Both the position numbers and the translations under genes were made by a program. Under the pieces are notes generated by a model that was given only the letters and a program-made list of their open reading frames with translations, was not told the origin of the DNA and did no database searches. A DNA stretch of 64,000 bases from Sphaerimonospora cavernae (GTDB lineage Bacteria; Actinomycetota; Actinomycetes; Streptosporangiales; Streptosporangiaceae): NCBI RefSeq assembly GCF_042435035.1, contig NZ_JBHMQT010000021.1, positions 74,524-138,523 on the forward strand, written 5' to 3'. Of this stretch, positions 45,742 through 55,278 are shown one piece after another. Every line of letters begins with the position of its first letter. The first letter of the stretch is position 1.

Positions 45742-47436
45742 GTGCGCAAGGGTGAGTGGCCGCGGTTCGCGGCAAGGCCGTACGTCTGCGGAGCTGTCGG
45801 GCCGTTCGACCAGGCCAGGCTCGACCTGCTGGCCCGGTCCGGGCCAGCCGTCCAGACGGTGCATTCCGGGACAGAGGCCGCGCTGCTCAGCTCTCACCCG
45901 CTCGTGCCGTACGACCAGGCCGAGCCGGGGGCGGCAGCCTTCGCCTGGGGCGACCGTCGGCCGGTGCGACGTGTCGGGGGCGACTGGCTGTCGGTCGCGG
46001 AGGACTACGAGGCCCCGGGACTGATCGACGAACCGGACGGGGTGACCCTGCACACGGGCGGGTTCGGGCTGGTCGACGTCTATTACCTGCGCGACGGGGA
46101 CACCGTCTACTTCTCCGGGCTGATCGAGCCGCTGCTCGCGCTGGCCCGTCGGCCGTACGAGGTGAACTGGGACGCCTGGGCGGCCATTCTCAAGCTGACC
46201 TATCCGCTGCTGGAGGACACGCCGTACCGCCAGGTCAGGCGGCTTCCGGGGGCGACCGCGCTGACGTGGTCGCGGGCCGGGCGGCGGCTGCGGATCGACC
46301 GGCGGGCTCCCCGGTGGGTGCGGGAGGAGCAGGTCGACCGCAAGCTGTCCGGGGACGACCTGGTCGCGCTGCTGCATGAGGCGCTCAAGCCGTACGACCG
46401 GGTGCTGGTGCCGGTGAGCGGCGGATACGACTCGCGGCTGCTGGCGAGCGTCGCGGTGGCCGCGAAGATGGACCGGGGCGGGGCGGCGGGAGGAATTGAC
46501 ATCGAATCGTGGACGACCAGCCCGGACGACGGACTCGACAACGACATCGACTTCGCCCGCTACATCACGAGAGAGCTGGGCATCCCCCACCGGATCGTGC
46601 CGCAATATCCGGAAAAATACCCGCAAGAGGCGCTTTGGGCGGCGCGGCGGCTCGAATACCTGACCAGCCACCACGCGTGGTACTCCCCCTTCGCCCGCGA
46701 GGTCCACGCGGGCGGGCGGCCCGTGATCGACGGCCTGGCCGGCGGGCCGCTGATGAAGAACTTCCTCATCACCGCCGACGCCGTGGGCGCCGGAACCGGC
46801 ACGTCGCGGCGCGAGGCACTGCTCACCGCCCTCACGACCAGTGAGGCGCACCTGCCCGTGCTCGGCGAGGCCGCCCTCACCTGGATGGACGACCGGGTCC
46901 GTACGGCGTTCGCCGCCGCCACGTCGATGCTGCACGGGCATCGGTCCGAGCTGCCGCTGAGCGTCCTCCACACCCGGACGGCCCGGGGCATCGCCCGCTC
47001 CCCGGTCAATCTCGTCGGCCCGGAGGTCACGCCGGTCTTCCCGTTCCTGCATCCGGACTTCTTCGACGCGGCGCTGTCCGTGCCGGTGGATCGGAAGGAG
47101 GGCGGCCGGTTCTACCGGGAGATCCTGCGGGCGGCCAACCCGCGGGTGGCCACGCTGCCGTCGACCAACGGCGCGCTGCCGCACCGCCGGGTGCCGCTGC
47201 GCTCGAACGGCCCGGCCGCCCGGGAGTGGAACCACCGCATGCTGGCGAAGGCGGCCTCGATCCCCGGCCTGCTGTCACCCCAGATGCTCGAGGTCGTCTC
47301 CGGCGGACCCGACGCGCTCACCGCCTTCGGTTCGTGGAACTCCCGGTTCTGGCTCCGCTCCCTGGTGGTCTTCGGCTCCTGGCTGACCGACTACGAGGAC
47401 CTCCTCGCCGACCTCACTCCCCCCTGGGCCACTTAG
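45742..47436 (+). CDS. Asparagine synthase-like (PP-loop amidotransferase-type) protein
   Basis: A 564-residue protein with an ATP-pyrophosphatase domain: the PP-loop VSGGYDSRLL lies near residues 223-232, followed by TSPDDGLDNDIDFA and the downstream helix pair ending in a PVDRKEGGRFYREILR segment. The N-terminal third resembles a glutaminase-type fold but lacks the catalytic N-terminal cysteine, so it probably does not use glutamine. Such proteins (lasso cyclases, beta-lactam synthetase, glycan amidators) activate a carboxylate with ATP. GTG at 45742 is chosen since GGAGG lies 6 bases upstream; the longer frame includes an unrelated HTH remnant. It stands alone, so the substrate is unknown. 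Confidence 0.8.
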   Translation: MRKGEWPRFAARPYVCGAVGPFDQARLDLLARSGPAVQTVHSGTEAALLSSHPLVPYDQAEPGAAAFAWGDRRPVRRVGGDWLSVAEDYEAPGLIDEPDGVTLHTGGFGLVDVYYLRDGDTVYFSGLIEPLLALARRPYEVNWDAWAAILKLTYPLLEDTPYRQVRRLPGATALTWSRAGRRLRIDRRAPRWVREEQVDRKLSGDDLVALLHEALKPYDRVLVPVSGGYDSRLLASVAVAAKMDRGGAAGGIDIESWTTSPDDGLDNDIDFARYITRELGIPHRIVPQYPEKYPQEALWAARRLEYLTSHHAWYSPFAREVHAGGRPVIDGLAGGPLMKNFLITADAVGAGTGTSRREALLTALTTSEAHLPVLGEAALTWMDDRVRTAFAAATSMLHGHRSELPLSVLHTRTARGIARSPVNLVGPEVTPVFPFLHPDFFDAALSVPVDRKEGGRFYREILRAANPRVATLPSTNGALPHRRVPLRSNGPAAREWNHRMLAKAASIPGLLSPQMLEVVSGGPDALTAFGSWNSRFWLRSLVVFGSWLTDYEDLLADLTPPWAT

Positions 47437-47543
47437 AGTAACTGTTAGTGATGCTCCCGATTCCTGGAGTCCGATAAGGACGGCCGCTCCCGTTCATTGA
47501 CGATGTTCTTCCGTTAGCGCGGCGTTCCGGTGAGACGCATGGC

Positions 47544-47723
47544 GTGAATGATCTGAGCGAGAACAGCACAAGCGCTGCCGTTGGTTGTGCTCGACAGCAG
47601 TTCGCCCATGAGGGGCTCAGGCAAGCCGCCGTCCGGGACAGCAAGGATCGTTCAAGCCCGGTGCTGGCCTTCACACCCGGTGAGTGGAGCGCGTTCATCG
47701 CCGGTGCGAAGCAGGGTGAGTTT
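47544..47723 (+). pseudogene. DUF397 protein, probably decayed
   Basis: The frame from GTG 47544 contains VRDSKDRSSPVLAFTPGEW followed by SAFIAGAKQGEF, a clear DUF397 C-terminal half. The N-terminal half, usually W(R)KSSYSGNGGNCVEVA, is barely recognisable. The normal stop after GEF is lost and the frame runs on for about 60 codons of unrelated sequence into the PIN gene's 3' end. Such small proteins normally accompany an XRE/DUF5753 regulator, which is missing here. Confidence 0.6.
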
Positions 47724-47830
47724 AGGGTGAGTTCGACCTCTGATCGCCGAAGCACCCGGCTTGCACCCACTGCTCACCGGGGTCCCAGGCCGCCGGCTTC
47801 GCCGCCACCCTCCCCTACTGTGCCGGGTCT

Positions 47831-48445
47831 TCAGGTCCAAAGGTCACGGGCGAGTAAGCGGGTCGTTCCGATGGGCGGGAGGCCGTCGTCGCAGCGACGC
47901 AGTCGAGTGTAGACCTCGCACATCGCCTCACGGTCCGGGAGGTATTGTCCACCGGCGGCGCGTTCGAGCACGGTATGGGTGCTGGCAAGCCGGATCGAGC
48001 CAATGGGGCGCCCTTGGCTGCGGAGCCGGTCGAGTCGGCGGATCTCGGAGCTGGCGAGGCGAGCGCCGTAGCCGTCATCAATGAGTACCGTCACGGCCTG
48101 CCCACTTTCGGCCGCGACGACGGCGTGGGCTATGACCATGATCTCGCCGAGGTCCTTGGCCTTCCGGGTGCGGTCGATCATCGGCAGGCCAGTGAGCCGG
48201 TGGACGACCGCGGCGAGCTCCGGGGTGACGTCGTCGGAGAGGATCTGCAGCAGGCGCGGCGGCAGCCTCTTCCAGACCCGTTCGGCGGCGTAGAACCGGG
48301 GGTCGGTAGCTGCCTTGCGGAGCACTTCCTGCTCGACGGTTTCCGGGGTGCTGATCGGGCCGAGGGTAGCGAGCAGGAGGCGTTCCTTGTTGATGGAGAA
48401 GAAGTTCAAAGCCGGGCCGGCATCGATAATGGGGCGCACGCTCAC
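47831..48445 (-). CDS. PIN-domain protein, probable toxin ribonuclease
   Basis: A 204-residue protein with PIN-type acidic residues: Asp8 in PIIDAGPAL, Glu40 in VEQEVLRKA, the Asp98/Glu101 pair in DLGEIMVIAHA, and Asp123-Asp124 in VLIDDGYGARLA. The last two motifs resemble the DUF3368-like branch. PIN proteins cleave RNA with magnesium and are usually toxins. Its start overlaps the stop of the protease gene by four bases, so the three genes form one coupled operon. Length exceeds the common 130-150-residue VapC size, with extra C-terminal sequence. Confidence 0.75.
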   Translation of the reverse strand: MSVRPIIDAGPALNFFSINKERLLLATLGPISTPETVEQEVLRKAATDPRFYAAERVWKRLPPRLLQILSDDVTPELAAVVHRLTGLPMIDRTRKAKDLGEIMVIAHAVVAAESGQAVTVLIDDGYGARLASSEIRRLDRLRSQGRPIGSIRLASTHTVLERAAGGQYLPDREAMCEVYTRLRRCDDGLPPIGTTRLLARDLWT

Positions 48446-49332
48446 TCGGCTGGCCCCTCCGGCGCGCTCTGCGCAGCGTCCATGGGGTCGTCGAGATCGT
48501 CGAGATCTACGCTGACCGCCGGCAAGCCGGCTGGGTCGGCCCAGGCGATCGAGAGCGGCCCCGGCTCGATACCCGCGTCGGTGAGCTCGGTCTCGATGGC
48601 CCGGACGTCCCTGCCGCGCAAGGTGGCGATGGTCTGGGCGGACACCACATGGTTGAGGTATCCGTCGATGGCGCGGGTCAGTAGGCGTTGCGGAGCACGC
48701 CGCTGGTTGGACTCGTTGCGCAGAGCCTCATACTGGTCGGCCCACCCGAACCGGGCCGCCAGCATTGAGGTCGTGAGTGAGAACCAGGCGTCTTTGGTGC
48801 CCTCGCCGATATAGCCGGCCTGGTGCAACGCAATGGCCGCGATCGACGGTGAAACGACAAAGCGCTGCACCACCTGCGACAAGGTGGCGTGGCCGACAAC
48901 GGCCAGCCGGTTGCCGAGAAGCTCCCGCAGACCGTCGAGCGGAACGAGGAGATGACGCGCGAACGCGTCGGCCCGAATCTCCTGCGGGCTGCGCGTGTCG
49001 GTCGCGGGCACCTCGGGCCCGTTCCAGTCCTCGAACAGCACGTGCGCCAGCTCATGCGCCAGCGTGCTGCGTTGCCGCATGGGATGTGCGGTGCGGGCGA
49101 CCGCGATGAAAACCGCGCCCCGCGCGGGGTCGCGCATGGTCAGGCCGTGCTCACCTGGTCCGACATCGAGCACGGCCACATCGATGCCAGTCGTCTGCTC
49201 GATCAGCGCAACCAGGTCCGCCAGGGGCTGGGTGCCCAGGTGCTGGTCGTGGCGAAACTGCTCCGCCTTCGCCCTCGCCTCAGATTCCGCGCTCGCGCTT
49301 TTGCCCGGCCCATCCTCGCCGCCGTCGCTCAT
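48442..49332 (-). CDS. ImmA/IrrE family metallo-endopeptidase
   Basis: A 296-residue protein with the zinc site HELAH at residues 93-97 (STLAHELAHVLFEDW) and the downstream EIRADAFARHLLVP helix supplying the third ligand (Glu119). ImmA-type proteases cleave a cognate XRE repressor, releasing transcription. The C-terminal 170 residues are helical, with an acidic tail. It overlaps both neighbours by four bases (XRE upstream, PIN downstream), so the natural reading is a repressor, its protease and an effector nuclease. Confidence 0.85.
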   Translation of the reverse strand: MSDGGEDGPGKSASAESEARAKAEQFRHDQHLGTQPLADLVALIEQTTGIDVAVLDVGPGEHGLTMRDPARGAVFIAVARTAHPMRQRSTLAHELAHVLFEDWNGPEVPATDTRSPQEIRADAFARHLLVPLDGLRELLGNRLAVVGHATLSQVVQRFVVSPSIAAIALHQAGYIGEGTKDAWFSLTTSMLAARFGWADQYEALRNESNQRRAPQRLLTRAIDGYLNHVVSAQTIATLRGRDVRAIETELTDAGIEPGPLSIAWADPAGLPAVSVDLDDLDDPMDAAQSAPEGPAE

Positions 49333-49658
49333 GCTGCGGGAATGCCTTGGTCGTCAAGGTACGCGTCCAGCTCCAGGTAGTGAAGCAGCACCTCGCGCAT
49401 CTGTTGCATGTCCGCCCCATGAGTTGCCCGAGCCGCGCTCTGCACGCGCTCGGCGACCGCACTGCCCCCGCTCAGTTCCGCGACCGTGTGCCCGGTCGCC
49501 CAGGCGATGGCCGCCAACTCCGGGAGCTTCGCCGCTCGATCCCCCGAGATGATCCGTGACAAGGTCGACTGCGAGATGCCCGTCACCTGGGCAAGCGCAC
49601 GCTGGCTCAACCTCGACGCAGCCAAGGCATTTTCCACCCGCGCACCCACGGTCGTCAT
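49329..49658 (-). CDS. XRE family transcriptional regulator
   Basis: A 109-residue DNA-binding protein with a Cro/C1-type HTH at about residues 8-62 (LSQRALAQVTGISQSTLSRI, then ATGHTVAELSGG) and a helical C-terminal tail. ATG at 49658 has GGAGGGG eight bases upstream; the frame extends further to 49790 without likeness. It leads the operon and probably represses it through the inverted repeat just upstream. Confidence 0.85.
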   Translation of the reverse strand: MTTVGARVENALAASRLSQRALAQVTGISQSTLSRIISGDRAAKLPELAAIAWATGHTVAELSGGSAVAERVQSAARATHGADMQQMREVLLHYLELDAYLDDQGIPAA

Positions 49659-49683
49659 CCGGCTCGCCCCTCCCACATGAGAT

Positions 49684-49710
49684 TGAATCAACCTATCATT
49701 CCGTGATTCA
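49684..49710. promoter_or_regulatory. Operator-like inverted repeat TGAATCA-N13-TGATTCA
   Basis: Perfect 7-bp arms at 49684-49690 and 49704-49710, centres 20 bases (about two turns) apart, sit 26 bases before the XRE start in an AT-rich patch unlike its GC-rich surroundings. This is the expected form of an autoregulatory XRE dimer site. Confidence 0.55.
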
Positions 49711-49809
49711 TCGTATAGCGAGGACACCGGCCGCGGCAAGGGGTAAAAGCTGGGGCGGGTAAGGGCCTCTACGAGGCACGACTCACCCACGGAGCGACGA
49801 GTACCGCCT

Positions 49810-50514
49810 GTGCTACTCCGTCAGCCCCAAGCTCGACTTTCGCTCTTTGAGCTGAGGGTCATGCGGCGTCTTCCCAGGCCAGCGGGTCGGCCAGGATTTC
49901 TTCGGGTTTCGGCTGGTCATGGCGATCGGCGGTTCGTGGGCGGGGCAGCGGTGATGGGCCGTCAGCTTGACGACGTCATCCAGGCCATGAAGCGGCCGAA
50001 CATCACGGTCCAGGTCCTTCCGCTGCGGACCCACGCTCATGTCGGCCTGGAGGGGGCATTCTCCGTCCTGACCTTGGGCGTAAGCGATCCCGACGTCGGC
50101 TACATCGAGGGGCCGGCGGGTGATGGGTACGTTGAAGCGGCTGATCAGGTCCGGAAGCTTAAAGTGACTTTCGAGCGCCTTGCCAGCGCGACCGTCCGAG
50201 ACGGCGTTGACGTTCATGTCACCAAGGCGGGCACGGTGTGGATCGCCACGGTGGATGGCGTCGCGGGCGGCATATCCGCCCATTCTGTGAAAGAGCTGCA
50301 CAACGACGTCGCCGTGGGGCTGCCGTTCCTATTCGCCGACTACGACCGGCCGCCGACCCCGATCTATCACTACACTCTGCCCGGCCTCTCCAAGGAGGAC
50401 CTGAGCGCCTTCGCGGAACTCCAGCACCGAGCCGTCGCGATCACCGAGGACTATGGCAGGACCGCCAAGACCCGGGTAGAGCAACTACATGGGCTCGGCC
50501 TGCCACAGTCGTAG
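49810..50514 (+). CDS. Chimeric ORF: DUF5753 fragment joined to HicB-like antitoxin
   Basis: A 234-codon frame. Residues about 39-128 match the middle of DUF5753, the C-terminal domain of XRE regulators (FVGGAAVMGRQLDDVIQA, RPNITVQVLPLRTHAHVGLE, VGYIEGPAGDGYVEAADQV). From about residue 131 it becomes HicB-like (VHVTKAGTVWIATVDGVAGG, then a C-terminal helix pair). The HTH half expected before DUF5753 is missing, and the first 38 residues are out of family. It is probably a deletion fusion; the HicB-like part could still be translated from its own start near 50180. No HicA toxin gene is seen next to it. Confidence 0.5.
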   Translation: MLLRQPQARLSLFELRVMRRLPRPAGRPGFLRVSAGHGDRRFVGGAAVMGRQLDDVIQAMKRPNITVQVLPLRTHAHVGLEGAFSVLTLGVSDPDVGYIEGPAGDGYVEAADQVRKLKVTFERLASATVRDGVDVHVTKAGTVWIATVDGVAGGISAHSVKELHNDVAVGLPFLFADYDRPPTPIYHYTLPGLSKEDLSAFAELQHRAVAITEDYGRTAKTRVEQLHGLGLPQS

Positions 50515-50597
50515 CGCGCGAGGAACTCATCCCCGGAGATGCCCAGCGCCTCCTGCACGGCACGGCTGAACAGGATTCGCCCCTGCTCTTCGGTTAC
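50502..50597 (-). pseudogene. Fragment of a small conserved protein
   Basis: The minus strand reads VTEEQGRILFSRAVQEALG followed by ISGDEFLARYDCG, like short actinobacterial proteins that begin with a TxEEA helix and end in GISxDEFLxRYDAG. It has no usable start codon at the right place and the C-terminus runs into unrelated sequence overlapping the chimeric frame. Low certainty. Confidence 0.3.
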
Positions 50598-50698
50598 CTC
50601 TTGACCCCGATGGCCGGCTCCCTCCCTCGGAGTTCCCTCCAGTTGTGTCGTGTCGCACACGAAGAGTAGCGCGGACGGTGTCGGTGGGGGGTGTACGG

Positions 50699-50740
50699 GT
50701 GACAGTGTGTGCAATCAACCGGAAGCAGGTAAAGACACCG
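50699..50740 (+). repeat. Imperfect direct repeat, copy A
   Basis: GTGACA, nine bases, ATCAAC, one base, GGAAGCAGG, then AAA-rich and ending ACC-like. The same order and spacing recur 381 bases downstream. The pair brackets the response-regulator remnant. Confidence 0.6.
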
Positions 50741-50758
50741 CGTTCGCCGGTGATGCGC

Positions 50759-51028
50759 TCACTCGTTCTGGTCGAGGAGGCCCGCGTCGTGGACCAGCAG
50801 GGCGATCTGGACGCGGTTGTTGAGGCCGAGCTTGGTGAGAATGCCGGAGACGTGGGTCTTGATCGTGGGCACGCTGAGGTGGAGCGCTGATCCGATCTCG
50901 GCGTTGGACCAGCCCTGTCCGACCGCGACGGCGACCTCCCGCTCGCGGTCGTTGAGCAGGCCCAGGCGGTCGACGGCGTGTGCGCGACGCCGTTCGTGGT
51001 CGGCGGCGGCTACCCGGGCGATGGCCCT
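50759..51028 (-). pseudogene. Response regulator tail (LuxR HTH only)
   Basis: About 88 codons give a normal NarL-family C-terminus: LGLLNDREREVAVAVGQGWS, NAEIGSALHLSVPTIKTHV and SGILTKLGLNNRVQIALLV. The receiver domain is absent; the frame upstream to 51286 is unrelated sequence without a phospho-acceptor. It is therefore a 5'-truncated remnant, unless a new start serves a solo HTH protein. Confidence 0.7.
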
Positions 51029-51079
51029 GGTCTGGCTGCACCGCCGCGTCCTCGCGACCGCCGACGACCAGACGCGTGG

Positions 51080-51121
51080 GTGACACCGTACGTGATCAAC
51101 TGGAAGCAGGGAAAAACTACC
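51080..51121 (+). repeat. Imperfect direct repeat, copy B
   Basis: Same pattern as copy A: GTGACA, nine bases, ATCAAC, one base, GGAAGCAGG, then an A-rich stretch and TACC. About three quarters of the 42 positions agree by eye. It lies directly upstream of the treS leader. Confidence 0.6.
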
Positions 51122-51267
51122 GGTTGAGTAGGTGTAATCCTTTACGGTCGGGTCTCTCGAGGTGCTAGCTTTGCCCAAATAATCGCCAACAAGGCGACGT
51201 GAGTGCAAGGCCGGAGTGCTGCCTGACCACGCGCCTTCCCCCCTTTCGAGTCTTCGAGCGAGACCAT

Positions 51268-52971
<1,704 letters not shown>

Positions 52972-52995
52972 CTGCGCGGACGGTCACGGGCCGTC

Positions 52996-55278
52996 TCACC
53001 GGGCCGTGACCGGGATCCGAGCCCGGGCGGCCCGGCGGGCGGGGATCAGCGCGACCAGGAGGGCCGCGCCGATCGCGACGCCGATCGCCGCGGCGAGCAT
53101 GCCCGGGGTCGGCGCCCGGCCGATGCCGGCGCCGACCCCGCTGTGCCGCCCCTCCAGGTCGATCAGGGCCCGCGACCACAACACCCCCACGCAGCCGCCG
53201 AGGAGCACCCCGACCACCGCCAGCAGCCCGGTGCCGGTGACCAGCGTGGCCATGACCTGGCGTGGGGTGAGTCCCATCGCCTTGAGCACGGCCAGATCGA
53301 GCACGTGGTCGCGCAGCCCGAGCGCGCCGGCGGTCAGCAGATTGGCCAGGCCGATCAGGGCCAGCACCACCACCAGCGCCACGATGATCACGCGGATCAC
53401 CGCGAGCCGGTCGGCCGGGTTGACCGCCTGCGCGACCTCCAGGCCCTGCGCCTGCAGCCGGGCCCGTGCCTCGCCCGGCTCGGCCCCCGGCCGCAGCACC
53501 AGGCCGTAGAACCGCGGCGGCACCGCGTCCTTGGCCGCCAGACTGTCGATGCCGAGCGACAGCACCTCGCCGTCCTGCTCCGGCTCGATGACCCGCCCCA
53601 CGATCCGCACGATCAGCGGGGTGCCGCCGATCGTGATGCGGACCCGGTCCCCGACGCGCGCGCCGAGGAGATCGAGCAGACCCTGCCCGGCCACGGCCTC
53701 GCCCCGGTCGCGGAACATCCGTCCCTCCGCCACCGGGAACGGATAGGGATCGGCCGAGGTGCCCAGCGCCCGGGTCCGTACCGTCCTGGTCTGCCCGGGC
53801 ACGAGGGCGTCGAGCTCGGCCCCCGGATAGGCCGCCACCACGTCGGAATCGGCCATCACCCGCTCGCGCGTCTCCTCCGCCGTCAGGTCGGCGGGCCGTA
53901 CGGCGAGGGCCGCCGCCTGGCCGACCCCCTCCGGATGCCGGATGAAGTCGTCAAGCGTCGCCCAGCAGCCGAGCCCGATCGTGATCATCATCATCGGGAT
54001 CGCCACCCCGCAGATCGTGAGCAGCGCCGGTGTCCGCCGGGTGAAGGCGTCCCGCGCGCCGAGGACGAGCGCGGGCGGCAGCCGCACGAGCAGGGCGAGC
54101 CGGGCCAGCCGCGACAGACGCCCGCGAGGCGGCGCGGCGGGGACCGCGGGCAGGGGCGGGGTGCGGCCGCCCCGCCAGGCCGGCAGCCAGACCGCCACCA
54201 GCACCACCAGCGCCGTGCCCACCATGATGGCGGCATGCGGGCCCGGCGACAGCGGCGTCACGCCGCTCTCCCCCAGGGCGTACGCGGTGATCAGCCAGGC
54301 GGCGACCACGCCGAGTGCGATTCCGGCGAATCCGAGGGCGCCGTGCTCGACCAGCAGCATGCGGGTGACCTGGCCACGGGTGAACCCGAGCGACTTGAGC
54401 GTGGCGATGTCGCGGAGCTGGGTCAGCACCCGGCCGCCGGTGACGTTGGCGAGCGCGAGCGCGGCGGCGACCAGGCCGGCCACGCCGAACAGCCCGAGCA
54501 GCAGGCCGAGCAGCCGGTTGTCCAGCTCCATGGCCGCCCGGACCTCCCGCCACGTGGTGACCCGCTGCACCTGCCCGCGCAGCGTGAAGACGGCTCGTTG
54601 CACGATGAGATCGGTCAGTCCCGGGTCGGCCAGCCGCAACCCGGTGACGGTCTCGGTGCGGCCGGAGGCGGGCTCGACCGCGGTGAGTGTCTGCCGGAGC
54701 GTCCAGGCCAGGCCGGGCGCCCATTCCGGGTAGAAGCCCTGGTCGCCGCTCTCCGCGAGCCCGGCCACGGTGAGCGTGTGCGTGGCGCCGTTCAGGCCGG
54801 TGACGGTGAACGGGCTGCCCGGCCGCAGGCCGATCGCCCGGGCGAACGACCGCTCGACCACGACCCCCTCCGGATGGCGTACGTCGAGCCAGCGGCCCTC
54901 GCTGAGCAGTGGACGGGCGACCGCGGGAAGCGCCGCCGGCGCCTCCTGAAGCGAGATCGGCACCTTGCGGCCGCTGTCGGCGGCGAGGGTCGCCGGGGCG
55001 CTGTGGTACGGCCCGGCCACATCGGTAACACCGTCGAGGCTCTTGAGCGCGGAGACGTCGGGAACGGTCTTGGTGTGGAGCCAGATGTGGGCGCCGCGGC
55101 CGCGCTCGAACAGACCGCGCCAGGGATTGGTGCCGTCTTCGAGGAGGGTGGCCGCGGCGATGAGCGCGGTGACGATCCCCGCCACGGTCAGCACGGTCAG
55201 CAGCGCCTGCCCCCGGCGGGCCCGCAGATCAGCGCGGACCCACCTCCCCTCCGCCGAACCGATCATGCGGCTAGCCAC
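52996..55278 (-). CDS. ABC transporter permease, FtsX/LolE-MacB type, duplicated core
   Basis: A 760-residue membrane protein. An N-terminal helix (RGQALLTVLTVAGIVTALI) is followed by a large external domain, then FtsX-type four-helix units at about residues 255-360 and again at 640-750 (the FtsX motif LKSLGFTRGQVTRML and its repeat LKAMGLTPRQVMATL). This two-unit topology is that of large exporter or lipoprotein-releasing permeases. GTG at 55278, with GGAG just upstream, overlaps the ATPase stop; ATG at 55266 is an alternative. It ends 24 bases from treS, tail to tail. Confidence 0.85.
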   Translation of the reverse strand: MASRMIGSAEGRWVRADLRARRGQALLTVLTVAGIVTALIAAATLLEDGTNPWRGLFERGRGAHIWLHTKTVPDVSALKSLDGVTDVAGPYHSAPATLAADSGRKVPISLQEAPAALPAVARPLLSEGRWLDVRHPEGVVVERSFARAIGLRPGSPFTVTGLNGATHTLTVAGLAESGDQGFYPEWAPGLAWTLRQTLTAVEPASGRTETVTGLRLADPGLTDLIVQRAVFTLRGQVQRVTTWREVRAAMELDNRLLGLLLGLFGVAGLVAAALALANVTGGRVLTQLRDIATLKSLGFTRGQVTRMLLVEHGALGFAGIALGVVAAWLITAYALGESGVTPLSPGPHAAIMVGTALVVLVAVWLPAWRGGRTPPLPAVPAAPPRGRLSRLARLALLVRLPPALVLGARDAFTRRTPALLTICGVAIPMMMITIGLGCWATLDDFIRHPEGVGQAAALAVRPADLTAEETRERVMADSDVVAAYPGAELDALVPGQTRTVRTRALGTSADPYPFPVAEGRMFRDRGEAVAGQGLLDLLGARVGDRVRITIGGTPLIVRIVGRVIEPEQDGEVLSLGIDSLAAKDAVPPRFYGLVLRPGAEPGEARARLQAQGLEVAQAVNPADRLAVIRVIIVALVVVLALIGLANLLTAGALGLRDHVLDLAVLKAMGLTPRQVMATLVTGTGLLAVVGVLLGGCVGVLWSRALIDLEGRHSGVGAGIGRAPTPGMLAAAIGVAIGAALLVALIPARRAARARIPVTAR

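Noticed and set aside
45742..47723. Lasso peptide cluster around the asparagine-synthase-like gene
   Set aside because: No protease (B2-type), no RiPP recognition element and no plausible precursor ORF is adjacent.
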